From assembly GCA_965220415.1 (NCBI GenBank), contig OZ244829.1:868001-932000 (forward strand): DNA of 64,000 nt, given 5' to 3'. The translations under genes were made by a program, and so were the position numbers. This document shows, piece by piece, positions 34,958 through 45,100 of this stretch (position 1 is the first letter of the stretch; each line of letters opens with the position of its first letter). This stretch comes from JAJDTR01 sp965220415 (GTDB lineage Bacteria > Poribacteria > WGA-4E > JAJDTR01). The notes below the pieces were generated by a model. It was not told where the DNA came from. It was given only the letters and a program-made list of their open reading frames with translations, and did no database searches.

Positions 34958-35595
34958 TTACATAACCTCCTTCCGAGACTGTTTAGTTCAGCCAAAACGA
35001 GTGGCAATATTATACTCTGCGTTGGGTATTATTGCGCTTTCTTTTCCAGTGATAATTGTTTCAATACGACTTACGTAGCACCAGCAGGTCGGGAATCGGA
35101 GTTCCCTCGTACAAGGGTCGCGAGCTGGAGATCGCTCCTACAGAAGACGCAATTTCTGACAGGGCGGAGTATAGTTTGGCAGTCTATCGCGCCTGACTAT
35201 CGGCAGCGGGGCATTCTTGGATTATATGTGGGAGGGGCATCTTGCCCCGATGCATGTGCGATTCCCTACTGAAAGTGGATTTTCATTGCATAGTTGTTTA
35301 GGGAGTTCATTTATCGTGAACGCGGAATATCGAGGCAAGGGAGATCTCTATCGCTTTCGTTATTCACTCAGTTGATCCCTCCCACAAGGGATATCGCTCG
35401 CATGTTGGGTACATGAGAGAAATTGCCATCGGTCATGGAATAAAGAGTGCGCCTTGTATTCGCCGCACGGAGTCAATGGACTAAACAATTACCTCCTCTC
35501 TATCGGACACCAGCCCCGGATATTATCTTCACAGTTTGAATTATGGCTGACTTCACACCAATTCGAGCTCGGATTGTCGTTAAGAACCACCTCGG
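34958..35595. repeat. Intergenic repeat region: ~163-bp repeat unit (copy 3) and short TTGATCC unit
   Basis: 35011-35173 is a free-standing copy of the unit found in the left half of MITE copy 1 (12813-12976): both begin TATACT..GCGTTGGGTATTATTG and end in GACAG.GCG.AGTATA; no flanking duplication was evident. 35342-35379 is a TCTATCGC...TTGATCC short repeat. 35476-35491 is the inverted match of 7893-7908. No gene supported in this 638-bp gap. Confidence 0.6.
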
Positions 35596-36270
35596 TCAGT
35601 TACGAGCGCGTCCTTGCAACGACCGAGTAACTCTAACTTGATTCGCTTTGGATTGAGGTAGATAGCGATTTAACGCCATCTGAACTTTCGCTTGGTCTAA
35701 TCTGCCCGGTGTGATTAGGGCACATCTGCTATCCGATGTCAATTCCCATTGAGTCATGAACTCCTCTTCCGACGAGGTTCTCCTCCGATTGTCCACCGGG
35801 TTCTCCAGTACAACCTCACCAGCTGGACTGTATCCGACCATAGCCCAAAGTCGTGAGCGTCCGCTAGTACGCAAAGACACAATCGGTGCCCATCCTTTTG
35901 CGATAAACCCCTTCAAAACATCCAAATCGCAGTCGGACACAATCGTGAGACTGTATGCTCTGCCAACCGTGGTCGCGTTAAGGGCATTGAAATTCTGCGG
36001 CTGTTGTGATTTGAAGGTTTCGACCAACGGACGAAGTCGACCTTGGCTAACTTCGGCGCTCGGCGGTAATGATGACGGCTGCTCAGCAGATTTTCCGGGA
36101 ACCGTAGTTTTGCCGGAACCTGTCGGCTTAAGTTCGGCAATACGATATGGATCGTTCCGGGTTGACCCGCCGCAACCGAGGAATAGAAAACACAACACGG
36201 TTAAAGAGATTCCCATGCTTAACGTCCAGGCCGCATTAAAAAATCGATTAGTGGTACTTGTGATTCTCAT
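35596..36270 (-). CDS. Lipoprotein with C39-peptidase-like domain
   Basis: 224 residues; ATG with AGGAGG upstream. Signal peptide with lipobox FLGC (LTVLCFLFLGCGGS), then a Pro/Ser-rich linker (PTGSGKTTVPGKSAEQPSS). The mature domain (about 90-200) carries FIAKGWAPIVSLRTSG, LWAMVGYSPAGEVVLENPVD and FMTQWELTSDSRCALIT, a layout like the peptidase C39-like (papain-fold) family, in which the trailing part holds His and Asp/Asn. Neither a clear catalytic Cys before the helix nor a catalytic His is visible (the equivalent of HxVVV reads WAMVG), so it is probably an inactive, ligand-binding version. 39 bp after the next lipoprotein gene, hence the same operon. Confidence 0.7.
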   Translation of the reverse strand: MRITSTTNRFFNAAWTLSMGISLTVLCFLFLGCGGSTRNDPYRIAELKPTGSGKTTVPGKSAEQPSSLPPSAEVSQGRLRPLVETFKSQQPQNFNALNATTVGRAYSLTIVSDCDLDVLKGFIAKGWAPIVSLRTSGRSRLWAMVGYSPAGEVVLENPVDNRRRTSSEEEFMTQWELTSDSRCALITPGRLDQAKVQMALNRYLPQSKANQVRVTRSLQGRARN

Positions 36271-36309
36271 GTGTTTATGCCTCCTTCAGATAATATTGTC
36301 AATTCATGC

Positions 36310-36990
36310 CTAATTGGCACGTGAAAAGTCAATGCCCGGAAGGTTGTTCAGGAAGGATTGAGTTGCCATGCTAACAAGCTGATCGATGTCATGCTTTACA
36401 TATTGGAATTCAACTTCAGCCTCTGCGGCAACCTCACCGGTACCTTCCCAAACAACGTCGCCCAAGCCGCAATCCCAAACCTGTCCGAAGATGGTAACGT
36501 TTTTGCCCTCCAAACTGACGATATCGTCCGATAGAAGAGCCTTTGCAAGTCGTTCTGTGCGGGACTGATCTAATAGTTTCACGTGCAGGAGGTATCTAAT
36601 TCCTGTCGCTTTACCAATTTCGTGGAGCGTTCTCTTATTGAGAATCGCGGCTTGTTCATAGTCACCAATCATCTGCGCATAGGCTTCAGTCAAGTTCGCT
36701 TCGTTAATCAGATCGAGCATCTGAATTGCCCCATAGAATCTTCCCTCCGGCAATTGAGCGGTAAGATGGGCTTCAAGTTTTGCTGCTAATGGTCTGCGCA
36801 GTCCTTCCCGTCCTTGCCCTGCAACCACGGGAAGTAAGCCCAAACCGTGATCGAAGAGCGAGCTAACCGTAAATTCCGGGTCGAGATACTGGAGTTGTGA
36901 ATCATCTACGATTTTCGCGGCACACCCGGTCCAGAACCCTGTCGACAACAGTAACAGCACTATACAACTATGAAATCTTTTTGCTCGCAT
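36310..36990 (-). CDS. Lipoprotein, possibly CsgG-like fold
   Basis: 226 residues; ATG with AGGAGG. Lipobox FWTGC preceded by LLLLSTG. The mature part begins with a disordered stretch and has a GKATGIRYLLHVKLLDQ motif and a VTIFGQVWDCGLGDVVWEGTGE beta hairpin, resembling CsgG/DUF799-type periplasmic oligomer subunits where a lone central beta-sheet holds 'xxGQVWD..xGxVVWEG'. The family assignment is from pattern only. First in the two-lipoprotein cluster, 93 bp after the DUF4249 gene; part of the TonB receptor neighbourhood. Confidence 0.65.
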   Translation of the reverse strand: MRAKRFHSCIVLLLLSTGFWTGCAAKIVDDSQLQYLDPEFTVSSLFDHGLGLLPVVAGQGREGLRRPLAAKLEAHLTAQLPEGRFYGAIQMLDLINEANLTEAYAQMIGDYEQAAILNKRTLHEIGKATGIRYLLHVKLLDQSRTERLAKALLSDDIVSLEGKNVTIFGQVWDCGLGDVVWEGTGEVAAEAEVEFQYVKHDIDQLVSMATQSFLNNLPGIDFSRAN

Positions 36991-37083
36991 TTTTTCCTCC
37001 TGATTCCACCTCGCTTGAACGGTGGAGAATGAATTGTTGGTTGTGAGTTTGGGAAGCTACTTTCCATGAAGGAACGGTCAGTT

Positions 37084-38085
37084 TCACCTTGATTCTTCTA
37101 CGGATACATGTATGCTTCTCGCAGCGGTAGCGCCGAAAGCACCCATCACAGGTTTCCCGTCTTGATCCCGAAGATTCGATCTTCGCGCATCATTCAGTGG
37201 CAATGATGAAAAGACGTAACTTCCGTATTCCGGACTGAGCGCTTCAACCGTGATTCTTAGGACCTTGCCAGCATTTGAGTCCCGGCTTACAAAGAAGTTT
37301 TCTTTTCCGATAGAAACACCATGCCTTTCCGTCAGATCGTTATCCCTGGATGATGAAGATGAGTATGAAGTTGAAGTGACGAATCCGGATCCCGGTCTAT
37401 CTTCATGGACGCGTTCCGACACATCAACTGTAACGAAGTATGAAGTTACATTCAAGTCCGATTTCCAAAAGATTGCCTTTTCATCATTGGTCTTTAGTGT
37501 TATGTGGTCGTCATCAAAGGTTGAGAGGGTATCAATATTGATGAATTCAACCGGCGGATAAACTGTTGTTACACCGGTAATCGTTTTATCGAACGCTCTC
37601 GAATAGACTTCTAGCCGATATTGGGCATAGAGTTCTACCTGAAAACGGTTTGATTTTGGTTTGTAGCCGCCATCGGGAATTACAGTTGTGGCACCTTCTC
37701 CGTTAGAATCTTCGCGATACCGAACGATCCGTCTATCAACCAGTTCAACATACTCAAATTCGTACCTTTCACCCGATCTCAAGTTAGTCACTGTGACGGT
37801 AGCCGTCGTGTCTTGAACAAGCGGAAGAGTTTCATCGTATTCATCGATTTCACCATCTCCGTCATTATCAATTCCATCGAATACATCAGAATCCGTAATC
37901 GCCTCGGTTCTCATTATCCGGATGATGGAATCTGCCGGATTATCCTGCCGAAGCCGCCCCGTCACTTTTAATTCCGGTTGGTAATCTCCGAAATCATCTC
38001 TGAAATCGGCAACATCCAGTTCTCGCTCGCAGGAGAGACATATCGTTGACAGAAGTATGATTAGCGAAATTTTTATAGTCGGCAT
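37084..38085 (-). CDS. DUF4249 outer-membrane lipoprotein
   Basis: 333 residues. Signal peptide ending in a lipobox (ICLSCERELD) and a mature part of beta-strands: LKVTGRLRQDNPADSIIRI, ATVTVTNLRSGERYEFEY, YRLEVYSRAFDKTITGVTTVYPP. This matches from memory DUF4249, found in Bacteroidota and relatives as the gene just after a TonB-dependent receptor with a carboxypeptidase-regulatory plug. A DFDGIDNDGDGEIDEYDE-like segment (residues ~66-82: DGIDNDGDGEIDEYDE) looks like a calcium-binding dockerin-like loop. 237 bp after the receptor gene. Expected to cap or assist it; substrate unknown. Confidence 0.8.
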   Translation of the reverse strand: MPTIKISLIILLSTICLSCERELDVADFRDDFGDYQPELKVTGRLRQDNPADSIIRIMRTEAITDSDVFDGIDNDGDGEIDEYDETLPLVQDTTATVTVTNLRSGERYEFEYVELVDRRIVRYREDSNGEGATTVIPDGGYKPKSNRFQVELYAQYRLEVYSRAFDKTITGVTTVYPPVEFINIDTLSTFDDDHITLKTNDEKAIFWKSDLNVTSYFVTVDVSERVHEDRPGSGFVTSTSYSSSSSRDNDLTERHGVSIGKENFFVSRDSNAGKVLRITVEALSPEYGSYVFSSLPLNDARRSNLRDQDGKPVMGAFGATAARSIHVSVEESR

Positions 38086-38322
38086 GGTTTGGTGGTTTAT
38101 TTTCTAAGAGTATATGGTCAGTGTCGGTTGTAGGCGGTTACATTGACTGAACTGTGATTTATGTGATTAGGTGATTGCCATGATTGTCAGTCTTAAGTTG
38201 AAAGTCTTGATCGGATTAGACCGATACGTAGAAGCCGCTTTGATTCCGGGAAGAAACCGAGTTTTGAGGAAAAAACTCGGTTTCGGATGAACCATATACT
38301 TAGCGAGTAGACCATTTAGCTC

Positions 38323-40650
38323 CTAGAACTCAAACTCTAATCCGAAGGACGGGATGATTGGGAACATGCTGATGGCTCGAACTTCTGAAGGCGAAGTATC
38401 ATGATTCCAAAGATAGACTAGATAGTTGTAATGATTCGTAAAATTGATGACCTGAAGCTTAAATTTCCCGTTTACTCCAAATGGGGAGATGTCTCTAATC
38501 CATGCGATATCTCCTCGAATATAGGCTGGATAGCGGGAAGAATTCCGTCTACCCTGAATACTGATAACTCGCGCGTAGGGATCATCCAGTGCGCCGTCCT
38601 CATGATAGACTTTGCCGACGACCGGCGTGTACGGTTGACCGCTTGACATGGTCCAGGACAGCGACACCCGATTTCTCTTACTCACCTGATAACTGGCAAC
38701 CAAGTTGAGCGAATGTGGTCTAGAATATTTGGGCGTATAAATCTCGGACGCTTGGTTTTCAGTTTCTTCGAGCTTCCCATCGCCGTTGAAATCGAATCGT
38801 CGTTCAACATTCGAGTATGAGTAGCCTAGCCAACCTGAAACTTTTCCGGAAGTTTTCTTCAGAAATAACTCCAATCCCCACACGCGCCCTGTGCCGGCTA
38901 TGAATTCATCAAGCTCTATGCCAGGATCGTTACCGGGATTGTTGGTAAGGACATTGCTATAGGGTTTATAATAGGTTTCAATCGATCCGGTAAATCCTGG
39001 ATTGAACCATCTTTCTATTCCAAGGATGAAATGCTGGTTTTTGATCGCATCAAATTCTTCGGGTACCGGCAACCAAAAATCGACAATCTGAAGCACTTGA
39101 TCTTCATCATTGACGGTGAAAAGGAATTGATTGAACCTGCCCCAACTCCCTTTGAATGCCCAGTCTTCGGACAACAAGTATTTGAATCCGATACGCGGAT
39201 CAAGATAGATGCTATCATGTAATTCATATTTGGAACCACGCAATCCCAATTGAAGCGAGAGCAGGTTATTGACCTTCCATCTATCCTGAACAAAAGCGCT
39301 GAAGACGTAAGGGCTTTGCTTGATGTCAAAGAAATTGACGTTATCCACATGAAAGTTAAATTTCATGCTTAGGTTCTTTATCGCCGCTCCCATTTTGAGG
39401 GTGTGCTTAGGCGAAAGATACCATGTTAACTTTTCCGAGGCTGAAAAATCCCGAATTTGATTGATGGCACCGGCGATTGTTTCGTCTTGGTTTCCATCAC
39501 TGTCAATCTCTGTGCTTGTCAAATTCAAGTCAAAATCAAAATTCGAGTGTGTCAGCACAAATTCCGAGAAAAACGTTGCGTTAGGAACATATCGCCACTT
39601 TAGACTGGGGGCGTTATTTCCCCAATCCCAGCTAAAATCTGTCTTTTCATCAGAATTCTCCTCATCGAAGACGAACTTCAAGACATCGCGCCCGTCGAAG
39701 GTCGAAAACGTCAATCTGTTTTCCGAATTCAGATCGCTGAAGATTTTGATTTGGCCGTCCCAGAAATAGTATTTCCAATCCTGATCTTCTCCCCTTGCTT
39801 GATTGAACTGGTCGGCGATGAGATCGAAATAGGTTCTTCTACCAGATATAATCCAGGCGCCCTTATAGAACGGTCCCTCCAACATCATCTTGCTGCTGAG
39901 GAGCGAGATTTCTCCCTTTCCTTTGACTTGCTTGCCCTCTCTTGATGTAATGTCCAAAACAGAGGATAGTCTGCCGGGGTATTCTGCGGGATAACCCCCA
40001 GCCAAGAATTTCGCATCAGCGATGGTATCGGCGTTAAACGTCGAGAATAACCCGACGAGATGATACGGATTATAAATCTCCGCACCATCAACCAATATCA
40101 GGTTCTCATCGGGACTACCACCGCGCACGACCAGCGCAGAGCTAAAGTCGCTTTGTGAAGAGACGCTTGGAAGTTGCTGTATTGTCCGGAATACATCGGC
40201 TTCAACAAATGATGGGGTATTGATTATCTCTTGGGAACTGATATTCGTACGGCTGATTTCCACCTCTTCTTTGAATCGCGTTTTCTCGCCAGTCACCTCC
40301 ACTTCATCAAGTTGAATAGCTTCCGGCACGACCTCAATGTCCAATCTCATTTCTCCGCCAGATTGAACTTCTATTTCCTTTTCGACCCGCTCATATCGTG
40401 TCGCCGAGACGATTAGCTTGTATTTCCCCGGCAGTATGCCGCTCAATACATAATATCCACGCACATCGGTCGTTGCGGCAAACCGAGTGTTTTGCAACAT
40501 TACATTAGCATAGGGCAGCGGTTCTCCGGTGACCTTGTCATACAAGTACCCGTTGATACGTCCGGTTCCTTGGGCAAATAGAAGCGTTGGAAAAATCGTT
40601 ATCAAAAAAAGTATTAGGACGCCGTTGTTCCTACCAAATCTTTGGCACAT
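38323..40650 (-). CDS. TonB-dependent outer-membrane receptor with carboxypeptidase-regulatory-like domain
   Basis: 775 residues from the ATG at 40650 (an upstream GTG at 40689 adds 13 residues; neither has a clear ribosome site, but the ATG gives a normal signal peptide VLILFLITIFPTLLFAQ). Order: CarboxypepD_reg-like domain (INGYLYDKVTGEPLPYANVM, GYYVLSGILPGKYKLIVSA), TonB plug (ADVFRTIQQLPSV, LVVRGGSPDENLILVDG, FLAGGYPAEYPGRLSSVLDI), then a beta barrel with repeated aromatic strands and terminal Phe (FGLEFEF). Takes up a large ligand using TonB energy. The regulatory-like domain is typical of FCB receptors. Substrate unknown; siderophore or oligosaccharide are both possible. Confidence 0.9.
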   Translation of the reverse strand: MCQRFGRNNGVLILFLITIFPTLLFAQGTGRINGYLYDKVTGEPLPYANVMLQNTRFAATTDVRGYYVLSGILPGKYKLIVSATRYERVEKEIEVQSGGEMRLDIEVVPEAIQLDEVEVTGEKTRFKEEVEISRTNISSQEIINTPSFVEADVFRTIQQLPSVSSQSDFSSALVVRGGSPDENLILVDGAEIYNPYHLVGLFSTFNADTIADAKFLAGGYPAEYPGRLSSVLDITSREGKQVKGKGEISLLSSKMMLEGPFYKGAWIISGRRTYFDLIADQFNQARGEDQDWKYYFWDGQIKIFSDLNSENRLTFSTFDGRDVLKFVFDEENSDEKTDFSWDWGNNAPSLKWRYVPNATFFSEFVLTHSNFDFDLNLTSTEIDSDGNQDETIAGAINQIRDFSASEKLTWYLSPKHTLKMGAAIKNLSMKFNFHVDNVNFFDIKQSPYVFSAFVQDRWKVNNLLSLQLGLRGSKYELHDSIYLDPRIGFKYLLSEDWAFKGSWGRFNQFLFTVNDEDQVLQIVDFWLPVPEEFDAIKNQHFILGIERWFNPGFTGSIETYYKPYSNVLTNNPGNDPGIELDEFIAGTGRVWGLELFLKKTSGKVSGWLGYSYSNVERRFDFNGDGKLEETENQASEIYTPKYSRPHSLNLVASYQVSKRNRVSLSWTMSSGQPYTPVVGKVYHEDGALDDPYARVISIQGRRNSSRYPAYIRGDIAWIRDISPFGVNGKFKLQVINFTNHYNYLVYLWNHDTSPSEVRAISMFPIIPSFGLEFEF

Positions 40651-40689
40651 TAGACCATTTTTCTTTCGACTTGATGCCAAGCGTATCAC

Positions 40690-41091
40690 AAAATGATTTC
40701 AGGTGTTTGAACCTAACCGAGTTAAGCGGATTCGTCGAGTTTACTACAACAAATCATAGAGTCAAGCATAAACCACCAACACTATGACCGCAACTCCTTG
40801 CAATTTCCTAACCATATAGAATTTAGTCAAAAAGAGTGAATCGGAGGTCAGTTGAGAGGGACAATTGTGGTATGACGTGCACCGTGAGTATCAAAAATGC
40901 AACATTTACAACTGGAGGCGGACGCTGTCTATAGAAAAACCAAGAATTTATTCGATCCCGTAGGTACGGTTGGAAACCGCACCTACCAAAATATATGTAA
41001 ATATGAATGGAATTGACTATATTGGGCAAGTTGACTGTGACACGGGAAGGAGTCTGCGGCGGGCGGCGATGTTCGTCGAATGGAATGGCTG
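40690..41091. other. Intergenic region with REP-like hairpin
   Basis: 402 bp between the TonB receptor and the PorV-like gene. A hairpin at 40960-40986 (GTAGGT A CGGTT GGAA ACCG C ACCTAC) matches the hairpin inside MITE copy 2 (26039-26067, GGTAGGT...ACCTACC). No riboswitch or promoter recognised, no gene. Confidence 0.5.
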
Positions 41092-42045
41092 CTAGAATCG
41101 AGTGATAAATGCTAGCCGGTGGGCGTTTCCGACATCTGCGTCGGGCACGAGCGCGTAATCAAACTGAAATCGGATGCTTTTGAGGGAATCTTCACCCTTG
41201 CGCCGAATTCCGATTCCAATTGTGACTCCGTTGTTGGGGTTTTCACCCTTGCTGATGCTATAACCGATTCGAGTGGCAATCAGATCATAAAACCAATTCT
41301 CGGCTCCGATGTGAAGTGTAGGATAGGCTGCAATCATCGGCACATCAATATCGGCAACGACTGAGAAGAGATTCTTGAGGGGTACGTCTTCAGCTTGAAT
41401 TGAAGGCGTTTGAACATGGTAGGCAAACCCTCCGCGTATGCTTCTCGGCAGAGCTTCACTTTCGTCGAGCACACCCATATTCTGCGCGGTGATTCCAACC
41501 CCCAAGCGGTTATCCAATGCGCGCCAAACAGCTCCTATATCAATTGCTCCGCCAAATGAATTTTGGAGATCGAGTTGCTGCGAAATTGCTTTCGCTGTCG
41601 CACCAACCGAAATCTTCGAGGATATAGGATAAGCAAGGGAGAGACCTGCTGCGAATCCGCCGACGTTCACCGTGCTATCCGGATTATCGCTGGGGCCAAT
41701 CCGACGTTCAATTTCAGTAAAAGCCCCTAGAAAACTCGCGCCCCAAACGAGGTTGCCTTCACGTTGTGCATAACCAATTGACTGGTTACTGATATCCGCA
41801 AATGCGAAATTCTGCATTGCTGTCAGTTCGTGCGCCTGAACAGTAGTTAGCCCTGCAGGATTCGAGAATATCGTATTTATGTCATTCGCAAGCCCAACGA
41901 ATGCGCCTCCCATGCCTGCTGGTCGGCTACCCCCATCAATTTTGAGAAAGGCTGCACCTGTCGTCCCGGCGTCATCATGAATATTGGAAGCCCACCCGGA
42001 AAAACAAATTAAACAGAGGGTACCAACTAAAACGATTCTTTGCAC
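41092..42045 (-). CDS. PorV/UPF0164-like outer-membrane protein
   Basis: About 317 residues from the GTG at 42045, chosen because AAAGAGGAGA lies at ideal distance and the protein then starts with a signal peptide (RIVLVGTLCLICFSGWAS). A longer reading overlaps the giant gene's stop. The mature part begins AAFLKIDGGSRPAGMGGAFVGLANDINTIF..NPAGL, the signature of the PorV/PorQ (UPF0164) family, and continues with beta strands (LVWGASFLGAF, KISVGATAKAISQQ, LGVGITAQNMG) to a C-terminal Phe (HRLAFITRF) as in outer-membrane barrels. PorV is the shuttle of the type IX secretion system in Bacteroidota. It is the gene immediately after the giant Ig-repeat protein, which suggests that protein as its cargo. 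Confidence 0.83.
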   Translation of the reverse strand: MQRIVLVGTLCLICFSGWASNIHDDAGTTGAAFLKIDGGSRPAGMGGAFVGLANDINTIFSNPAGLTTVQAHELTAMQNFAFADISNQSIGYAQREGNLVWGASFLGAFTEIERRIGPSDNPDSTVNVGGFAAGLSLAYPISSKISVGATAKAISQQLDLQNSFGGAIDIGAVWRALDNRLGVGITAQNMGVLDESEALPRSIRGGFAYHVQTPSIQAEDVPLKNLFSVVADIDVPMIAAYPTLHIGAENWFYDLIATRIGYSISKGENPNNGVTIGIGIRRKGEDSLKSIRFQFDYALVPDADVGNAHRLAFITRF

Positions 42046-42143
42046 TAGAATCTCCTCTTTCCATGCGTAAAACGATACAGATATTGGCAAAGCATTTTTG
42101 GTTGCTACCCCAAGTGTTGCTCTTTTGCCAGTAAGAAGCTTGG

Positions 42144-45100
42144 TCACTCGATGACGAGCATTTTTCCGACGGCGTTGCTCCGATTCTTGGTTGCGATATC
42201 CTCGGCTTCAAGTCGGAAAATATAAACTCCGCGGGCAACCGCTGCGCCGGCTTGGTTTTTTAGATTCCATGTCACAAGTTGATCACTGTCTCTGCCGGGA
42301 CTGATATTAGCGAAGCTGTCTTCAAAGACAAGATCGCCGGCAAAATCATAGATGCTTAAGGTCATGTTGATTTTTGAGCCGGTGGGTATATTGACATCAA
42401 AGGAAAAATGGGCGCGGTCTCCTGTTGAGCGTTTTAACGGGCTGGGCCAACTGTAGGTGGAACCACGGTACGTTAAAGAAACGGATAGGTTGACGGTTAC
42501 GCCATCGTATACAGCGACATTGCCGGCTCGATCTGTCACGCGAATGTCAAGATTGTATCCGCCGGACCGAGCTGGCAGAAAATCAAGTGACCAACTGCTC
42601 CACGGTTCTGACTCGGCGCCGCTTCTATCCACGGCCAGCACCGGTTCGATTGGCTCACCGTCTGGCCCCGTGCCAACAATTTCCACAAAAGCAATCCCCG
42701 ACGCCGAAACAGCACCACCTTGCTCGCCACCGGTCCCCTCCTGTACTATCGAAACCGGGTCTGTCGCCGTACCGTGCAGCGGCAATGCTTCATCTGTAAG
42801 GCTGGTTTTTCCACCGAAATCCGTCAATTCCGCAACAGGATCCGTCGTTTCGTGCAGGAACTGAGTGATGATGGAGCCGGTAGGAGCAAAGCCAAGTCCA
42901 TCTACATCTAATCCGACGCTCGTAATTTCGACTCGGTAAAAACCTTCAGCAATCAGCGGACCCGACCTGAACACGATAGTGTCAGTACCGTTCTGTATCA
43001 GATTCCCGGTCACCGGCGTGCCATCGGGTGCAGTCACAACAATCGATGACTGTGAAAGGTCTACACCAAGCCCCGCGTCTCCATCAGACGCCAAGTCGGA
43101 TATTCTTGCCTGAATTACAACCCCGCTGCCAATCCCGTCTGCCGAGGGATAATCCGGATGATTGGTGCTAACAAACAGTGGTCGGTCATTAATAAGGAGG
43201 GAATCGGTGTGGATAGTTGGCGGCCGCGTGTCGAGGAAAAACTCAAGGGCTGTCGGTATGGCGACATTACCCGCTCGGTCCCGTGGTATGACGATCACGC
43301 GATACTTGCCGTCCTGACTCCCATCAGAAGCCAACGGCGATTCCAAGTGAAAACTGATTAGTTGGTCTCTATCGGTTGTGAGTCTGCCGCGAATCTTTTT
43401 CTCGACCCCTACCTTCTCGAAGGTCACCCAGGAATCGTCCAATTCATCCCAGTCAATAGACGAACTGGGGCTTGCATCCGTGACAAGCGCCAAAATCTCA
43501 TTCAACGCGTTGTTAACACCCGGCGATTCGACAACCGGCAAAATCCCCTCAACTTCCGGCACAACGGAGTCATACATGAAGTTATACTGCTGCTGCTCAC
43601 CACTTCGCCCTGCACTATTGACGGGCGTCACCATGATTGTGTAACTACCGTCATCCGAGCCATCGGAAGCTAATTCCCGCGATAGACGATAGATTAAGCG
43701 ATTCTCATCTCGAATCTGCTGACCAGGTACAGTTGTACCGTTAGGGTGAATTAGCTTGACCGTGGACAAATTCGGCGATGACTGAAATTCGACTTCCACC
43801 TGATCCGGTGGCGTTCGAGTGAAAGCGCTTCCGGCAGGAGCCGTTACAGGAACAGTCGACACGACAGTGGGAAGGTTCGTGGAAAAGAGGAAAGTTCTTT
43901 CGAATGGTGCGTCAGTCCCATTGCCAGCCCTGTCGACAGCCACCACGCGAATACGATAACTGCCATCTTCCGCCAATTCGTCAAGCTGCAGAATAAGTTG
44001 TCCGACGCCATCATTGCCCAATTGTCCGTTCACCTGATTACCGCTTGGATCAAAAAGCATCAATTGGGAAACCGCGAAGTCAATGCCACTACCTCCACTA
44101 TCGCTAATGTCAGCGACAATTGAAGTGAGATCGTCTCGAATCAGATCGCCTGCCGGATCAGTATCCACGAGCGTTGGGGCTTGCGTATCATAAACAAAAG
44201 TATGCTCGATCTTATATGTATTGCCGGCTCGGTCGCTCAAGTCGATGACAACAGAGTATTCTCCATCATCGCCCCCGTTCGTAGCTAACGGTTGAGCCAA
44301 CGTTAACAAAATTTGACTATCGCCATCGGTCGTTAAATCCGCCGGAATGAAGATACCGTTTGAATCTTGTAGTGTAATGGTCTGTGCCGAGATGTCTAGA
44401 CCAGCGGGACCGACATCGGCAACTTGGACGGAGATTTGGATTATTTGGCCGCCAATATAAGATACCGCGCGTGTAAGATCTATTGGGTCAACACCAATTA
44501 GCTCGGGCTGCTGCGTATCCAATACAAACTCATATCTTGCAGGCGCGCCAGAAAGGCCAAGGCTGTCCACGGGCGTAATGGTCACTGTATAGCGTCCGTC
44601 AACCGTACCATCTACTGGCAGGTGCAGAGGTGTCCACTCTAGCTCATCAACCCCATTTCCGTCTTGAAGACCTTCAACCACACCGTTGGGTCCAATCACA
44701 CTCAGCGTTGAACCTCCGGTAGTCAAGTCCAATCCAACTCCATTCGGATCCAAAAGTTTGGCGGTAATCTTATCAAATTGATTTAAAAAGGCAACGGGAG
44801 CCATGCGTTTGCCGATTGCCACAGAGTCTACGCGCGGTTTAGCCAAATTGAGACTAAACTTATACTGAATTGGGTGGCCAGAAGCATTTCCCGCAAGATC
44901 GCGCGGTATAATTTCAAGTGAGTAGGCGCCGGGTTTCACCAGCGGTGTAAAGTTAACAATCAACTGCGCCTCACCGTCATCACTTACAGTGACGCCTCTC
45001 TGTTCATTGTTGGGCCCAACCAGTTGAACGATCGTACCGGCAAAGTCGATTCCCGATGTCGGAATATCTTCTCCGTCGGCATGTTCATCAGAAAGTCCGA

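Noticed and set aside
40690..41091. Cobalamin riboswitch ahead of the TonB receptor
   Set aside because: No B12-box or typical riboswitch pairing was recognised in the gap upstream of the receptor.
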